Shown here: positions 44,401 through 51,573 of the stretch, in pieces
Position numbering within the stretch: the stretch's first letter is position 1
How the letters are laid out: every line of letters begins with the position of its first letter
NCBI RefSeq assembly: GCF_004134825.1
Contig: NZ_SDPN01000001.1
Coordinates: 62,001 to 126,000 of the forward strand
Origin: Agromyces albus
GTDB taxonomy: Bacteria; Actinomycetota; Actinomycetes; Actinomycetales; Microbacteriaceae
Direction: 5' to 3'
DNA: 64,000 nt
Notes under the pieces: generated by a model
What the model saw: only the letters and a program-made list of their open reading frames with translations
Databases searched by the model: none
Told to the model about the DNA's origin: nothing
Position numbers and translations under genes: made by a program

Positions 44401-45106
44401 CGATCGTGAGGTCGAGGTCGCGGTACTCCTCCATGTCGAGGTTGATGAACTTGGGCGACGGGCTCTTCGCGGCGAGCTCGTAGAGCGGGGTGAGCTTCTC
44501 GACGACCTTCTCGACGGCTTCGTCGAACGACCACATCGAGAGCTGGCTCACGACGCTCGAGACCTTGATCGACACGTAGTCCACGTCGTCTCGGGCGAGG
44601 AACTCGTAGGTGCCGCGCAAGCGGCGGGCGGCCTCGTCTTCGCCGAGCACGGCCTCGCCGAGGAGGTTGAGGTTCAAGCGGTTGCCGTTCTCGCGCAGCG
44701 AGGCGATCGCGGGGCCGAGCTTCTCGGGCGTCGCGTCGAGCACGAGGTGGCCGACCATGCTGCGCAGCACGCGACGCGCGATCGGGATGACGATCCACGG
44801 GAACGCCGGCGCGACGAATCCGCCGAGCCGGATCGCAGCGCGCAGGTACCAAGGCAGGAACCGCGGCGTGAGCCTCGCGACCTGCTCGAGGTTTCGGCCG
44901 GCCACGCCGACGTCTTCGGGCCGCATGACGCCGTCGACGAATCCGACGGTGAAGTCGAGGCCGCGCGGGTCTTTCAGCACGCCGGCGAGACGCTCGGCGG
45001 CGGGCTCTGCGGGATACTCGGCGCTCTCGGCAAGCCAGCGTCGCACGAGGGCGACGACGTGATCGGTGCTCGGTCGTGCGTCCGTGGCAGCGTTCGACAT
45101 GGTCAC
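41453..45106 (-). CDS. putA: Bifunctional proline dehydrogenase / L-glutamate gamma-semialdehyde dehydrogenase
   Basis: A 1217-residue fusion enzyme that oxidises proline to glutamate. The FAD-dependent proline dehydrogenase covers about 90-440 (YVSIKVSSVVSQLSMW; KVRVVKGANLAMEH). A Pro/Gly/Ala-rich linker follows at about 500-560. The NAD-dependent aldehyde dehydrogenase has Glu in LLAETSGKNAII (about E781) and Cys in HAGQKCSAASL (about C814). The last 200 residues match the C-terminal part seen in long PutA proteins. No N-terminal ribbon-helix-helix, so it does not regulate itself. GTG start has AAAGGA upstream; an ATG lies two codons later. Divergent from a LysR gene. Confidence 0.93.
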   Translation of the reverse strand: MTMSNAATDARPSTDHVVALVRRWLAESAEYPAEPAAERLAGVLKDPRGLDFTVGFVDGVMRPEDVGVAGRNLEQVARLTPRFLPWYLRAAIRLGGFVAPAFPWIVIPIARRVLRSMVGHLVLDATPEKLGPAIASLRENGNRLNLNLLGEAVLGEDEAARRLRGTYEFLARDDVDYVSIKVSSVVSQLSMWSFDEAVEKVVEKLTPLYELAAKSPSPKFINLDMEEYRDLDLTIAVFKTLLDKPQLRGLEAGIVLQTYLPDALGAMQDLTAWATARRAAGGAPIKVRVVKGANLAMEHVDAAIHGWPVATYGTKQDSDTNYKRVLRWSMTPERTHAVKLGVAGHNLFDVADAWLTAKYRGVDDRVEFEMLLGMATGQAEAVRATVGNLLLYTPVVNPAEFDVAIAYLIRRLEENASDDNFMSAVFELAGDERLFEREQARYLRSVEALEADAANPAAPTPNRTQNRRTEWSEESLAAAMAIPDAPAPGTEHEDESLTSVVLNLVRGSDGIDGIELADAAASAAPSAPGTPGAPMGPGATPGFRNEPDTDPAIAANRDWGRRILARVPGSRVGMDTVAAARVDDPETLDSIIGSVHARGAAWGRLPGAERAAVLHRAGIALAANRDRLIEAMAAETGKTIAEADPEVSEAIDFAHYYAERARELDHVQGASFVPPKLTVVTPPWNFPVAIPAGGVLAALAAGSGVIIKPAKLAQRSGAVMVEALWEAGVPRHLLALVDLANHDLGKQLVSAPEVDRVILTGAYETAQLFRSFRKDLPLLAETSGKNAIIVTPSADLDLAAADVVKSAFGHAGQKCSAASLVILVGSVAKSERFRRQLVDATMSLQVGWPEDPRSQMGPIIEPANGKLLHALTQLGIGEDWLVEPRQLDETGQLWSPGIRSGVAAGSYFHLTEFFGPVLGVMHARNLDEAIRMQNAVDYGLTAGLHSLDPAELATWLDRVEAGNLYVNRGTTGAIVQRQPFGGWKRSSVGAGAKAGGPNYLFGLGEWVPEHGPASSTLHLRGLEKRVTEIIEASQPALGYEEFDLLRRSALSDELAWAEEYGVVKDVSGVEVERNLFRYRPLPVTIRIGEQATLAEGLRVIAAGVLAKAPLTVSTAIDLPKGVRNVLAARDVRIVREKDAGWLARAAKGGITTTRVRLVGGGAPALTEALGGSPDVAVWSHAVTPSGRVELLPFLREQAVSITNHRFGNPSSLSAGVI

Positions 45107-45175
45107 GAGGCTAGTGTCCTTTGCTTCTGGCGCGCCGGGGGCCGCGCGCCGCTTGAGATAAGTGTGCGCCGATGC

Positions 45176-45208
45176 ATCCGTTCGGTACAGCGAATGAATC
45201 CGAAGGAT
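45176..45208. promoter_or_regulatory. Imperfect inverted repeat, probable LysR site
   Basis: ATCCGTTCGG (45176-45185) faces CCGAAGGAT (45200-45208), with one extra base in the left arm. It is in the gap between putA and the LysR gene where a LysR activator would bind. Confidence 0.55.
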
Positions 45209-45253
45209 ACTGTTCAGAGGAACCGATGTATCGACTGTCGCCTGGAGGCCGTC

Positions 45254-46213
45254 ATGCTCGATGTGCGCCGCTTGCGCCTGCTCGTCGAACTCAGCCAGCG
45301 CGGCACCCTCGCGGCGGTCGCCGAGGCGCTCTCGTACAGCCCGTCCTCAGTGTCGCAGCAGCTCAGTCAGCTCGAGCGCGAGGCGGGGGTGCCGCTGCTC
45401 GTGCAGGTCGGTCGCAGGGTGCAGCTGACCCCGCAGGCCGAAGTTCTCGTCGAGCACGCCCGTGCGGTGCTCGATCGCCTCGAGGAGGCGGAGTCGGATG
45501 TCGCGCGCTCGCTCACGACCGTCGGCGGCACGGTGCGCATCGCGGTGTTCCAGTCGGCGGCCCACGCGATCGTGCCGCAGGCCCTCACGCTGCTTCGTGC
45601 GGAGCATCCCGACCTGCGCGTCGAGGTCACCGAGCGCGAGCCCGAGCTCGCCCTCTTCGACGTCGCGGCGCGCGACTTCGACCTCGTGATCGCCGAGCAA
45701 TACCCCGGCCACACGCGCGCCCACCGCGACGACCTCGACCGCGTGCACCTCGCCGCCGACGTGATCCGGCTCGCGCTGCCGCCTGATGCCGCCTCCGGTG
45801 GTCGAGTAGCGCCGCCGCAGGCGACTCGTATCGAGGCCACCCCGGATTCCGGGAGTCCCCTCGCCGCGGCATCCGACCTCCCTTGGGTGCTCGAGCCCGC
45901 CGGAACAGCCTCTCGCGAGTGGGCCGAGCAACTCTGCCGTGAAGCCGGCTTCGAGCCCGACGTGCGGTTCGAGACGGCCGACCTCATGGCGCACATCCGC
46001 CTCATCCGCTCAGGCAACGCCGTCGGGCTCCTGCCCGATCTCGTCTGGGCGGGCGAGGTGCCGAACGTGGCCCTCATCGACCTGCCGGGGCATCCGCAGC
46101 GCGAGGTGTTCAGCTCCACGCGGCTCGCGGCGGCGACGCGGCCGGCCGTGGTCGCCTGTCGCGACGCCCTGGCCAGGGCTGCCCGCGCAGACGCGGCTCC
46201 CAGGCGCAGCTGA
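45254..46213 (+). CDS. LysR-family transcriptional regulator
   Basis: A 319-residue LysR protein. N-terminal helix-turn-helix MLDVRRLRLLVELSQRGTLAAVAEALSYSPSSVSQQLSQLEREAG; C-terminal periplasmic-binding-like effector domain (VRIAVFQSAAHAIVPQAL; LVIAEQYPGH). GGAGG precedes the ATG. An insertion rich in Ala, Pro and Ser (about 175-215) lengthens the effector domain. Divergent from putA and probably its proline-responsive regulator; by family it could also control an exporter. Confidence 0.9.
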   Translation: MLDVRRLRLLVELSQRGTLAAVAEALSYSPSSVSQQLSQLEREAGVPLLVQVGRRVQLTPQAEVLVEHARAVLDRLEEAESDVARSLTTVGGTVRIAVFQSAAHAIVPQALTLLRAEHPDLRVEVTEREPELALFDVAARDFDLVIAEQYPGHTRAHRDDLDRVHLAADVIRLALPPDAASGGRVAPPQATRIEATPDSGSPLAAASDLPWVLEPAGTASREWAEQLCREAGFEPDVRFETADLMAHIRLIRSGNAVGLLPDLVWAGEVPNVALIDLPGHPQREVFSSTRLAAATRPAVVACRDALARAARADAAPRRS

Positions 46214-46238
46214 GCGATCCTCGGAATAGACTGTGGCC

Positions 46239-46415
46239 ATGGCACGGATGTCTCGTTCCACGACACGTGTCGGCGGGATCGTCGTCGCAGCGGTCGCCGT
46301 CCTGACCCTCACCGGCTGCCCGTCGAACGGCGGCGGCACCGGCGGCGGCGGGTACGGACTCGGCCCCGACGTGTCCGTCGTCGTGGAGGCCCCGGCTGGC
46401 GCTGCAGGCACCTAA
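46239..46415 (+). CDS. Small putative lipoprotein
   Basis: A 58-residue frame with a basic N-terminus, a hydrophobic stretch (GGIVVAAVAVLTL), lipobox LTGC and a Gly-rich mature part ending YGLGPDVSVVVEAPAGAAGT. The same C-terminal end, decayed, recurs at 47528-47586. Starts at MARMS; a GTG lies two codons upstream. No family recognised; the repeated presence beside META-domain genes suggests it belongs with them. Confidence 0.55.
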   Translation: MARMSRSTTRVGGIVVAAVAVLTLTGCPSNGGGTGGGGYGLGPDVSVVVEAPAGAAGT

Positions 46416-46498
46416 CGCGCCGCCGCCGACCTGCGGCGCTCCGGGCTCGCGACGGCGAGCACCGGCCGCCGATCGCGCCGCAGCGTTACGCTGACGCC

Positions 46499-46888
46499 AT
46501 GGCACAGATGCTGCGGTTCTCGGCTCTGACCGGTGCGTTGCTCGTCGCGGCGACGCTCACGCTCGTGGGGTGCGCGACGAACGCGGGCCCCGGAGCGGCG
46601 CCCGACCCGATCGGCACGTGGGGCGACCCGACGGCAACCACCGAGCCGTCGATCGTGCTCGCCGCCGACGGCACACTCACCGGCACCGACGGCTGCAACC
46701 GTCTCACCGGCGGCTGGAGCATGGACGGCACCACGGTCACGTTCGAGCACGTCGCGACGACCCGCATGTTCTGCGAAGGCGTCGACACCTGGCTCTCGGA
46801 ACTCGCCGCGGCGACCATCGCCGACGAGACGATGACCGTGCTCGACGCATCCGGTGCGCAGATCGGCACGCTGCCGCGCACCGAGTGA
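46499..46888 (+). CDS. META-domain lipoprotein (HslJ-like)
   Basis: A 129-residue exported lipoprotein: hydrophobic N-terminus, lipobox LVGC (about residue 24), then one META-like domain (IGTWGDP, SIVLAADGTLTGTDGCNRLTGGWSMDG, TTRMFCEG, LPRTE). In E. coli HslJ the domain is linked to heat or novobiocin resistance; exact role unknown. Paralogue of the two-domain protein at 47643. Confidence 0.82.
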   Translation: MAQMLRFSALTGALLVAATLTLVGCATNAGPGAAPDPIGTWGDPTATTEPSIVLAADGTLTGTDGCNRLTGGWSMDGTTVTFEHVATTRMFCEGVDTWLSELAAATIADETMTVLDASGAQIGTLPRTE

Positions 46889-46919
46889 GCGGCGCTCGTC
46901 TCTCGGAGTCTCAACTGCG

Positions 46920-47282
46920 CTACAGCGACAGATGGAACCTGATCGCGTCGTCGATCGCATCGAGAACACGTGCAGGACATCGCCCGATGGTGCCGCGAAC
47001 GCGTTCGACCGAGACGGCGCGAAGCTGCGCGGCCTGCGCCTTGGACGGCGCACCAAGACCCATGGTCGCGAGTTCGTCGCGCTCGGAGACCAGGGTCTCG
47101 AAGCCGTTGAACACACGTGCGACGTTCGAGGTGAGCGGAACGATGGTCACCACCCCGCGACCGAGCCGACTCGCCATGGTGTTCGCGCCGTCATTGCTCA
47201 CGAGCACGCACGGCCGGGCCTTCGAAGCCTCGGCAGGCAGTGCGGGATCGAGTGAGACGATGACGACGTCGCCGCGCCTCAC
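46920..47282 (-). CDS. mazF: MazF/PemK-type mRNA interferase toxin
   Basis: A 120-residue type II toxin. The N-terminus RRGDVVIVSLDPALPAEASKARPCVLVSNDGAN matches the MazF core (RGD, K.RP, S.D..N), and VVTIVPLTSNVARVFNGFETLV and LDAIDDAIRFHL follow. MazF proteins cleave mRNA at short sequences. GTG start overlaps the antitoxin stop by 4 bases. The pair is inserted between two copies of a META/lipoprotein unit. Confidence 0.9.
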   Translation of the reverse strand: MRRGDVVIVSLDPALPAEASKARPCVLVSNDGANTMASRLGRGVVTIVPLTSNVARVFNGFETLVSERDELATMGLGAPSKAQAAQLRAVSVERVRGTIGRCPARVLDAIDDAIRFHLSL

Positions 47283-47500
47283 TCCGAGAGCCCGTCGGCC
47301 GTCGCGGACTCCCACGCAGCAGCGTCGCCCGACGACTCCCATTCGTCGAAGGCTGCGGCGTAGTCATCGGCGGCGGCGAGCTCGCGCCCGAGACGCACGA
47401 GGTCGTGGATGGCAGCAGAACGATTGCCGTCGAACCGCACGGCGATCGAGTCGATGAAGGCCACGTCGGCGGGCGGGAGACTGACGCTCAACTTGGTCAT
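47279..47500 (-). CDS. Ribbon-helix-helix antitoxin
   Basis: A 73-residue antitoxin. The N-terminus MTKLSVSLPPADVAFIDSIAVRFDGNRSAAIHDLVRLG is a ribbon-helix-helix DNA-binding domain; the acidic C-terminal tail (FDEWESSGDAAAWESATADGLSE) should wrap the toxin. Located first in the operon as usual and probably represses its own promoter together with the toxin. Confidence 0.88.
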   Translation of the reverse strand: MTKLSVSLPPADVAFIDSIAVRFDGNRSAAIHDLVRLGRELAAADDYAAAFDEWESSGDAAAWESATADGLSE

Positions 47501-47527
47501 ACCCTGATCCTACCCGAGCACTACTCG

Positions 47528-47586
47528 GGTATGGACTCGGCCCCGACGTGTCGGTCGTCATGGACGCCCGGCCGGCGCACCCAACG
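47528..47586 (+). pseudogene. Decayed copy of the small lipoprotein C-terminus
   Basis: The DNA matches 46351-46417 closely: both read GGACTCGGCCCCGACGTGTC followed by a diverged tail ending in AACG. The copy encodes YGLGPDVSVVMDARPAHPT with no start or signal peptide. It lies just upstream of the second META gene, as the intact one lies upstream of the first. Confidence 0.8.
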
Positions 47587-47642
47587 TTTCCCGCTGCCCG
47601 TTCGTCTCAAAGGGTAGGGACACCCTCGGGATGGAGACGACT

Positions 47643-48431
47643 ATGAGGAGCATGACACGGGCGTATGACCACGACACGGCTCGAACCGCGACGCGTTCGG
47701 CGCTGATCGGCGCACTGGTCCTCGCTGCCACCGCTCTGCTCGCGGGGTGCGCGGGCGCGACTGCGGGCGGCGCGCCCGTTGCCGAGGCATCCGATGCCGT
47801 CGGAGCCTGGGGCAATCCCACCGGGATGACCACCGGGTGGGTGATCGAGCCATCGCTCAACCTCGCGGCCGATGGCACCCTCACCGGATCCGACAGCTGC
47901 AACAGGCTCCACGGGTCGTGGAGCGACGACGACGGCACGATCGCGTTCCATGACGTCGTATCCCCGGGGATGGTGTGCAGCCCCGAGTCCCCCGAGTCAT
48001 TCGACACCTGGCTTTCCGGTCTCGCCTCGGGCACCGTCGACGGCGACGTGCTGACGATCCTCGACGTCGACGGCACCGAGATCGGCACGCTCGACCGTGC
48101 GAGCGATGTCGATCCGGCCACAGTCCCCTCGGGCGATGCCGAAGCCTTCTTCGGCACCTGGGGCACGGCCGATACCGAGGGCGAGCCCTCGATCGTGATC
48201 TCCGCCGACGGCACGTACAACGGCAGTGACGGCTGCAACTTCTTCAACGGTCTCTGGTGGATCGAAGCCGACACGCTCGACTTCGGATTCCACTCGTTGA
48301 CGGAGAGAGGATGCCTCCCCGGCATCGACGACTGGCTGAATCAGCACGCCACCGCCACCGTCGACGGCGACACGATCACCTTCTTCGACCGAGCGGGTTC
48401 CGAGATCGGCACGCTCACGCGGAGCGAGTAG
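47643..48431 (+). CDS. Lipoprotein with two META-like domains
   Basis: A 262-residue lipoprotein: hydrophobic segment ALIGALVLAATALLAGC with lipobox LAGC, then two related domains (about 45-145: VGAWGNPTG, LNLAADGTLTGSDSCNRLHGSWSDD; about 155-258: FGTWGTAD, SIVISADGTYNGSDGCNFFNGLWWIEAD). Paralogue of the protein at 46499 by duplication plus internal domain doubling. GGAGACGACT precedes the ATG. Function unknown; presumably at the cell surface. Confidence 0.82.
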   Translation: MRSMTRAYDHDTARTATRSALIGALVLAATALLAGCAGATAGGAPVAEASDAVGAWGNPTGMTTGWVIEPSLNLAADGTLTGSDSCNRLHGSWSDDDGTIAFHDVVSPGMVCSPESPESFDTWLSGLASGTVDGDVLTILDVDGTEIGTLDRASDVDPATVPSGDAEAFFGTWGTADTEGEPSIVISADGTYNGSDGCNFFNGLWWIEADTLDFGFHSLTERGCLPGIDDWLNQHATATVDGDTITFFDRAGSEIGTLTRSE

Positions 48432-48435
48432 CCGC

Positions 48436-49422
48436 TCACGCGGAGCGAGCAGCCGCCGCGAACCGCTCGGCCTGCACCGCGAGGAACTCGAGCACCTCGG
48501 GCGGCCCCTCCACGCGATAGGGCACGCCGCGGGGCATCCACATGAGCCCCATCATGAGGTTCTCGAGCGAGTCGGCCTCGAGCGGCCAGGCGCTCTGGGT
48601 CGCGCCGTGCGCCGTCACATCGCGCCCGTACCATCCGAGGTAGTCGGCGAATTCAGGGTGCGGCAGGTCGACGATGACCGTGGCCTTCAAGCTCCGCTCG
48701 CGCCAGCGCAGCGCGGCCTCGACGCGATCCCGCGCCGCTTCGTCGGTCAGCGCGCGTGGCTCGAAGTGCACGCGCGTCGGGAACACCTCGCTCACCCGGT
48801 CGAGCCGGAACGTGCGCCAGTCGTCGCGCTCGCGGTCCCAGGCGAGGAGGTACCAGCGGCGCGCCACGGGCACGAGCCGGTACGGCTCGACGACACGCGA
48901 TGACACCTCGCCCGCGGCATCCGTGTACCTGAAGCGCAGCCGTTCGGAGTCGCGGCAGCCGAGCGCGAGGAGCCCGAGCAGTTCGGCGTCGATCTCGGGA
49001 ACGGGGCGTCCGGATGCTCCCCGCCCGCCGGCCCCGACCGTCGCGTGCGATTGCAGGGCGTCGATGCGGCGGCGCAGCGCGGGCGGCAACACCTGCTCGA
49101 TCTTGGCGAGCGCGCTGAGCGTGGTGTGCTCGGCGCCGCGGAGGCCCGCCGTCGCCTGGGAGCGCAGTCCCACCGCGATCGCCACGCCCTCGTCGTCGGT
49201 CAGGAGCAGCGGCGGCATGCCCGTGCCGGCCTCGAGCCGGTATCCCCCGGCACTGCCGCGAGCCGACTCGATGCCGTAGCCGAGCTCGCGCAGCCGCTCG
49301 ACGTCGCGGCGCAGAGTGCGATCCGAGACGCCGAGCCGGTCGACGAGCTCGCGTGCCGACCAGTGCCGGTGGCTCTGGAGCAGGGAGAGGAGTTCGAGGG
49401 CTCTCGAGGTGGTTGCGGCCAT
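48436..49422 (-). CDS. WYL-domain transcriptional regulator
   Basis: A 328-residue regulator: N-terminal helix-turn-helix (MAATTSRALELLSLLQSHRHWSARELVDRLGVSDRTLRRDVERLRELG), central WYL domain (VVEPYRLVPVARRWYLLAWDRERDDWRTFRLDRV) and a C-terminal WCX part. WYL domains bind nucleotides or other small ligands. Divergent from an ABC exporter operon with an inverted repeat in the 60-base gap, so this is probably its regulator. Converges on the META gene with 4 bases between stops. Confidence 0.92.
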   Translation of the reverse strand: MAATTSRALELLSLLQSHRHWSARELVDRLGVSDRTLRRDVERLRELGYGIESARGSAGGYRLEAGTGMPPLLLTDDEGVAIAVGLRSQATAGLRGAEHTTLSALAKIEQVLPPALRRRIDALQSHATVGAGGRGASGRPVPEIDAELLGLLALGCRDSERLRFRYTDAAGEVSSRVVEPYRLVPVARRWYLLAWDRERDDWRTFRLDRVSEVFPTRVHFEPRALTDEAARDRVEAALRWRERSLKATVIVDLPHPEFADYLGWYGRDVTAHGATQSAWPLEADSLENLMMGLMWMPRGVPYRVEGPPEVLEFLAVQAERFAAAARSA

Positions 49423-49444
49423 GTCTTCATTCTCTTCCCAATAA

Positions 49445-49459
49445 GGACAGAAAGTGTCC
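49445..49459. promoter_or_regulatory. Operator GGACA-N5-TGTCC
   Basis: A perfect 5-base inverted repeat in the 60-base gap between the WYL regulator and the ABC-2 ATPase gene. Likely WYL binding site that overlaps both promoters. Confidence 0.6.
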
Positions 49460-49482
49460 GGATGCCTCGAAAGACTGTCGAT

Positions 49483-50475
49483 ATGACGAACCACAACCAG
49501 ATGATCACCGCCCGAGGCCTCACGAAGACGTTCCGCTCCAAGGGGCAGACCGTCGAGGCCGTCCGCTCCGTCGACCTCGATGTGGCCGACGGCGAGCTCG
49601 TCGCCTTCCTCGGCCCGAACGGCGCCGGCAAGTCGACGACGCTCCGCATGCTCACGACCCTGCTGCCGCCCACCGAGGGCGAAGCGACGGTCGCGGGCTG
49701 CGACATCCGCCGCGATCCTGCCGGTGTTCGGCGCCGGATCGGCTATGTCGGCCAGGGCAATTCCGGCGGGCACACCCAGCGCGTGCGCGACGAGCTGCAC
49801 GCGCAGGGCTCGTTCTACGGAATGGGCCGCCGCGAGACCCGCGCGCGGGCCGACGAGCTCATCGAGTCGCTCGAGCTCGAGCAGTCGGCGAACCGCACGG
49901 TGCAGTCGCTCTCTGGCGGCCAGAAGCGCCGGCTCGACATCGCTGTCGGACTCATCCACCGGCCCGAGTTGCTCTTCCTCGACGAGCCGTCGACGGGCCT
50001 CGACCCGCACAGCCGCGCCAACCTCTGGGAGCACATCGTCGAGCTGCGCCGGCAGACCGGCACGACGATCTTCCTCACGACGCACTACCTCGACGAGGCC
50101 GACCAGCTCGCCGAGCGCGTCATGGTGATGGACCACGGCGCGGTCATCGCCGACGACACGGCGTGGGCGCTGAAGGAGTCACTCGCAGGCGACCGGATCA
50201 CCCTCGAGTTCGAAGGGGCGACGGATGCCGCAGCCGCCGCGGCCCGCATCGGCGGCGACACCTCGGGCCGGGTCGTGACCGTCACGGCTCGCGGCGGGGA
50301 CCGCGCGCTGCCCCGCTTCATCCGCGACCTCGGCGACGCGGGCCTCGACGTGGTGGCGGCCACGCACCGGCAGCCCACGCTCGACGACGTGTTCCTTGCG
50401 CTCACGGGCCGCAGCCTCCGCGAGGAGGCGGCGCACGCCGAGGCATCCGACGCCGCCGAGCCCGTCGCCGTCTGA
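49483..50475 (+). CDS. ABC-2 exporter ATP-binding protein (DrrA-like)
   Basis: A 330-residue ATPase: Walker A GPNGAGKST (about 42-50), signature SLSGGQKRR, Walker B LLFLDEPSTGLDPHSR, and a C-terminal DrrA-like regulatory extension (GRVVTVTARGGDRALPRFIRDLGDAGLDVV). This subgroup drives daunorubicin-type drug efflux or cell-envelope export. Partner permease follows 133 bases downstream. Confidence 0.93.
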   Translation: MTNHNQMITARGLTKTFRSKGQTVEAVRSVDLDVADGELVAFLGPNGAGKSTTLRMLTTLLPPTEGEATVAGCDIRRDPAGVRRRIGYVGQGNSGGHTQRVRDELHAQGSFYGMGRRETRARADELIESLELEQSANRTVQSLSGGQKRRLDIAVGLIHRPELLFLDEPSTGLDPHSRANLWEHIVELRRQTGTTIFLTTHYLDEADQLAERVMVMDHGAVIADDTAWALKESLAGDRITLEFEGATDAAAAAARIGGDTSGRVVTVTARGGDRALPRFIRDLGDAGLDVVAATHRQPTLDDVFLALTGRSLREEAAHAEASDAAEPVAV

Positions 50476-50512
50476 CCCGACTGCACCCCTCACTCGTTCA
50501 CCCGCACGACCC

Positions 50513-50583
50513 TGCAGGAAGAAACGCCGTCCGGCTCGCCTGACGAGGGGCAACACGCCGCAGGTGCGGCAGAAGTTCCTGCA
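50513..50583. other. Inverted repeat TGCAGGAA ... TTCCTGCA between ABC genes
   Basis: An 8-base perfect inverted repeat (50513-50520 and 50576-50583) in the gap between ATPase and permease genes. In RNA it would form a long stem-loop just upstream of the permease ribosome-binding site and may set the ratio of the two subunits. Confidence 0.5.
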
Positions 50584-50608
50584 TCTCGAATCCCAAAGGA
50601 GCATTCCC

Positions 50609-51433
50609 ATGAACACGATCACCTCGACCGCCGGTTCGGCACCCGCCGCGACCGACCGCCACGCGGCATCCGCTCGCCCGACCGGATTCGTGCGCGACAC
50701 CGCGAGCGTCTTCGTGCGCGAGTCCCGTCCGCTTGCGCGCGACCCGTTCAGCGTCATGTTCAGCCTCGTGCAGCCGCTCGTCTTCCTCGGACTCTTCGGG
50801 CCGCTGCTCGTCGGTGCCGCGGGCGGCGACGTCGCGGGCACACTGCAGTGGTTCGTGCCCGGCATCCTCGTGATGGTCGCGCTGTTCGGCACGGCCTCGA
50901 CCGGCGCGAACCTCCTCTTCGAGATGCAGACCGGTTCGCACGAGCGCACGCTCGTGGCGCCGCTCTCGCGCAGCGCGCTCCTCGTCGGCCGCGCCCTGAA
51001 GGAGGTCGTGCCGCTCGTGATCCAGGGCACGATCGTCGTGCTCGTCGCAGTGCCGTTCGGCTTCAGCGTCGACCCGCTCGGGCTCGTCTCCGGCCTCGCG
51101 GTGCTCGCGGTGTTCGGCATCGGCTTCGGTGCGCTGAGCTACTCGCTCGCCCTCGCGTGCCGCAACCGAGACTGGATGTTCTGGATGGTGCACCAGACGC
51201 TGCTGTTCCCGCTGATGATCCTCTCGGGCATGCTGCTGCCGCTCGAGGACGGCCCCGACTGGATGCAGGTCGCCGCGGCCGTCAACCCGCTCAGCTACCT
51301 CGTCGGCGCCGAGCGCGCACTGCTCGCGGGCGACTTCGGTGCCCCAGCGGTGCTCGGCGGCATCCTCGCCGCGGCGGCGACGTGCGCGATCGGCGTGCTC
51401 GTGGGCGTGCGGTCGATGCGCCGCGCGAGCTGA
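50609..51433 (+). CDS. ABC-2 type exporter permease (DrrB-like)
   Basis: A 274-residue membrane protein with six hydrophobic segments, and the ABC-2 permease features RESRPLARDPFSVMFSLVQPLVFLGLFGPLL and HERTLVAPLSRSALLVGRALKEVVP. FPLMILSGMLLPLEDGPDWMQVAAAVNPLSYLV is the typical last-but-one loop. AAAGGAG precedes the ATG. Forms a drug-export-type complex with the upstream ATPase. Confidence 0.93.
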   Translation: MNTITSTAGSAPAATDRHAASARPTGFVRDTASVFVRESRPLARDPFSVMFSLVQPLVFLGLFGPLLVGAAGGDVAGTLQWFVPGILVMVALFGTASTGANLLFEMQTGSHERTLVAPLSRSALLVGRALKEVVPLVIQGTIVVLVAVPFGFSVDPLGLVSGLAVLAVFGIGFGALSYSLALACRNRDWMFWMVHQTLLFPLMILSGMLLPLEDGPDWMQVAAAVNPLSYLVGAERALLAGDFGAPAVLGGILAAAATCAIGVLVGVRSMRRAS

Positions 51434-51449
51434 CGTCCACAATTCGCAC

Positions 51450-51525
51450 AATTCAGGAAGGCCCCGGCGTTTCGACTGCGACACGCCGGGGCCTCGGCAC
51501 GCCACGCCGAGCCCGCTCCTGAATT
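51450..51525. terminator. Nested hairpin terminator after the ABC operon
   Basis: A perfect 12-base stem AGGCCCCGGCGT (51459-51470) / ACGCCGGGGCCT (51483-51494) sits inside an outer 9-base repeat AATTCAGGA (51450-51458) / TCCTGAATT (51517-51525). Strong Rho-independent-like structure without a T-run. Confidence 0.8.
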
Positions 51526-51573
51526 CTGAAACAGGGCCCGGCGGATGCCGCATCCGCTCGTTACGCTCATTGG

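Noticed and set aside
41495-45253. 1250-codon frame antisense to putA fused in frame to LysR
   Set aside because: The upstream part is a shadow of putA. LysR starts at its own ribosome-binding site at 45254.
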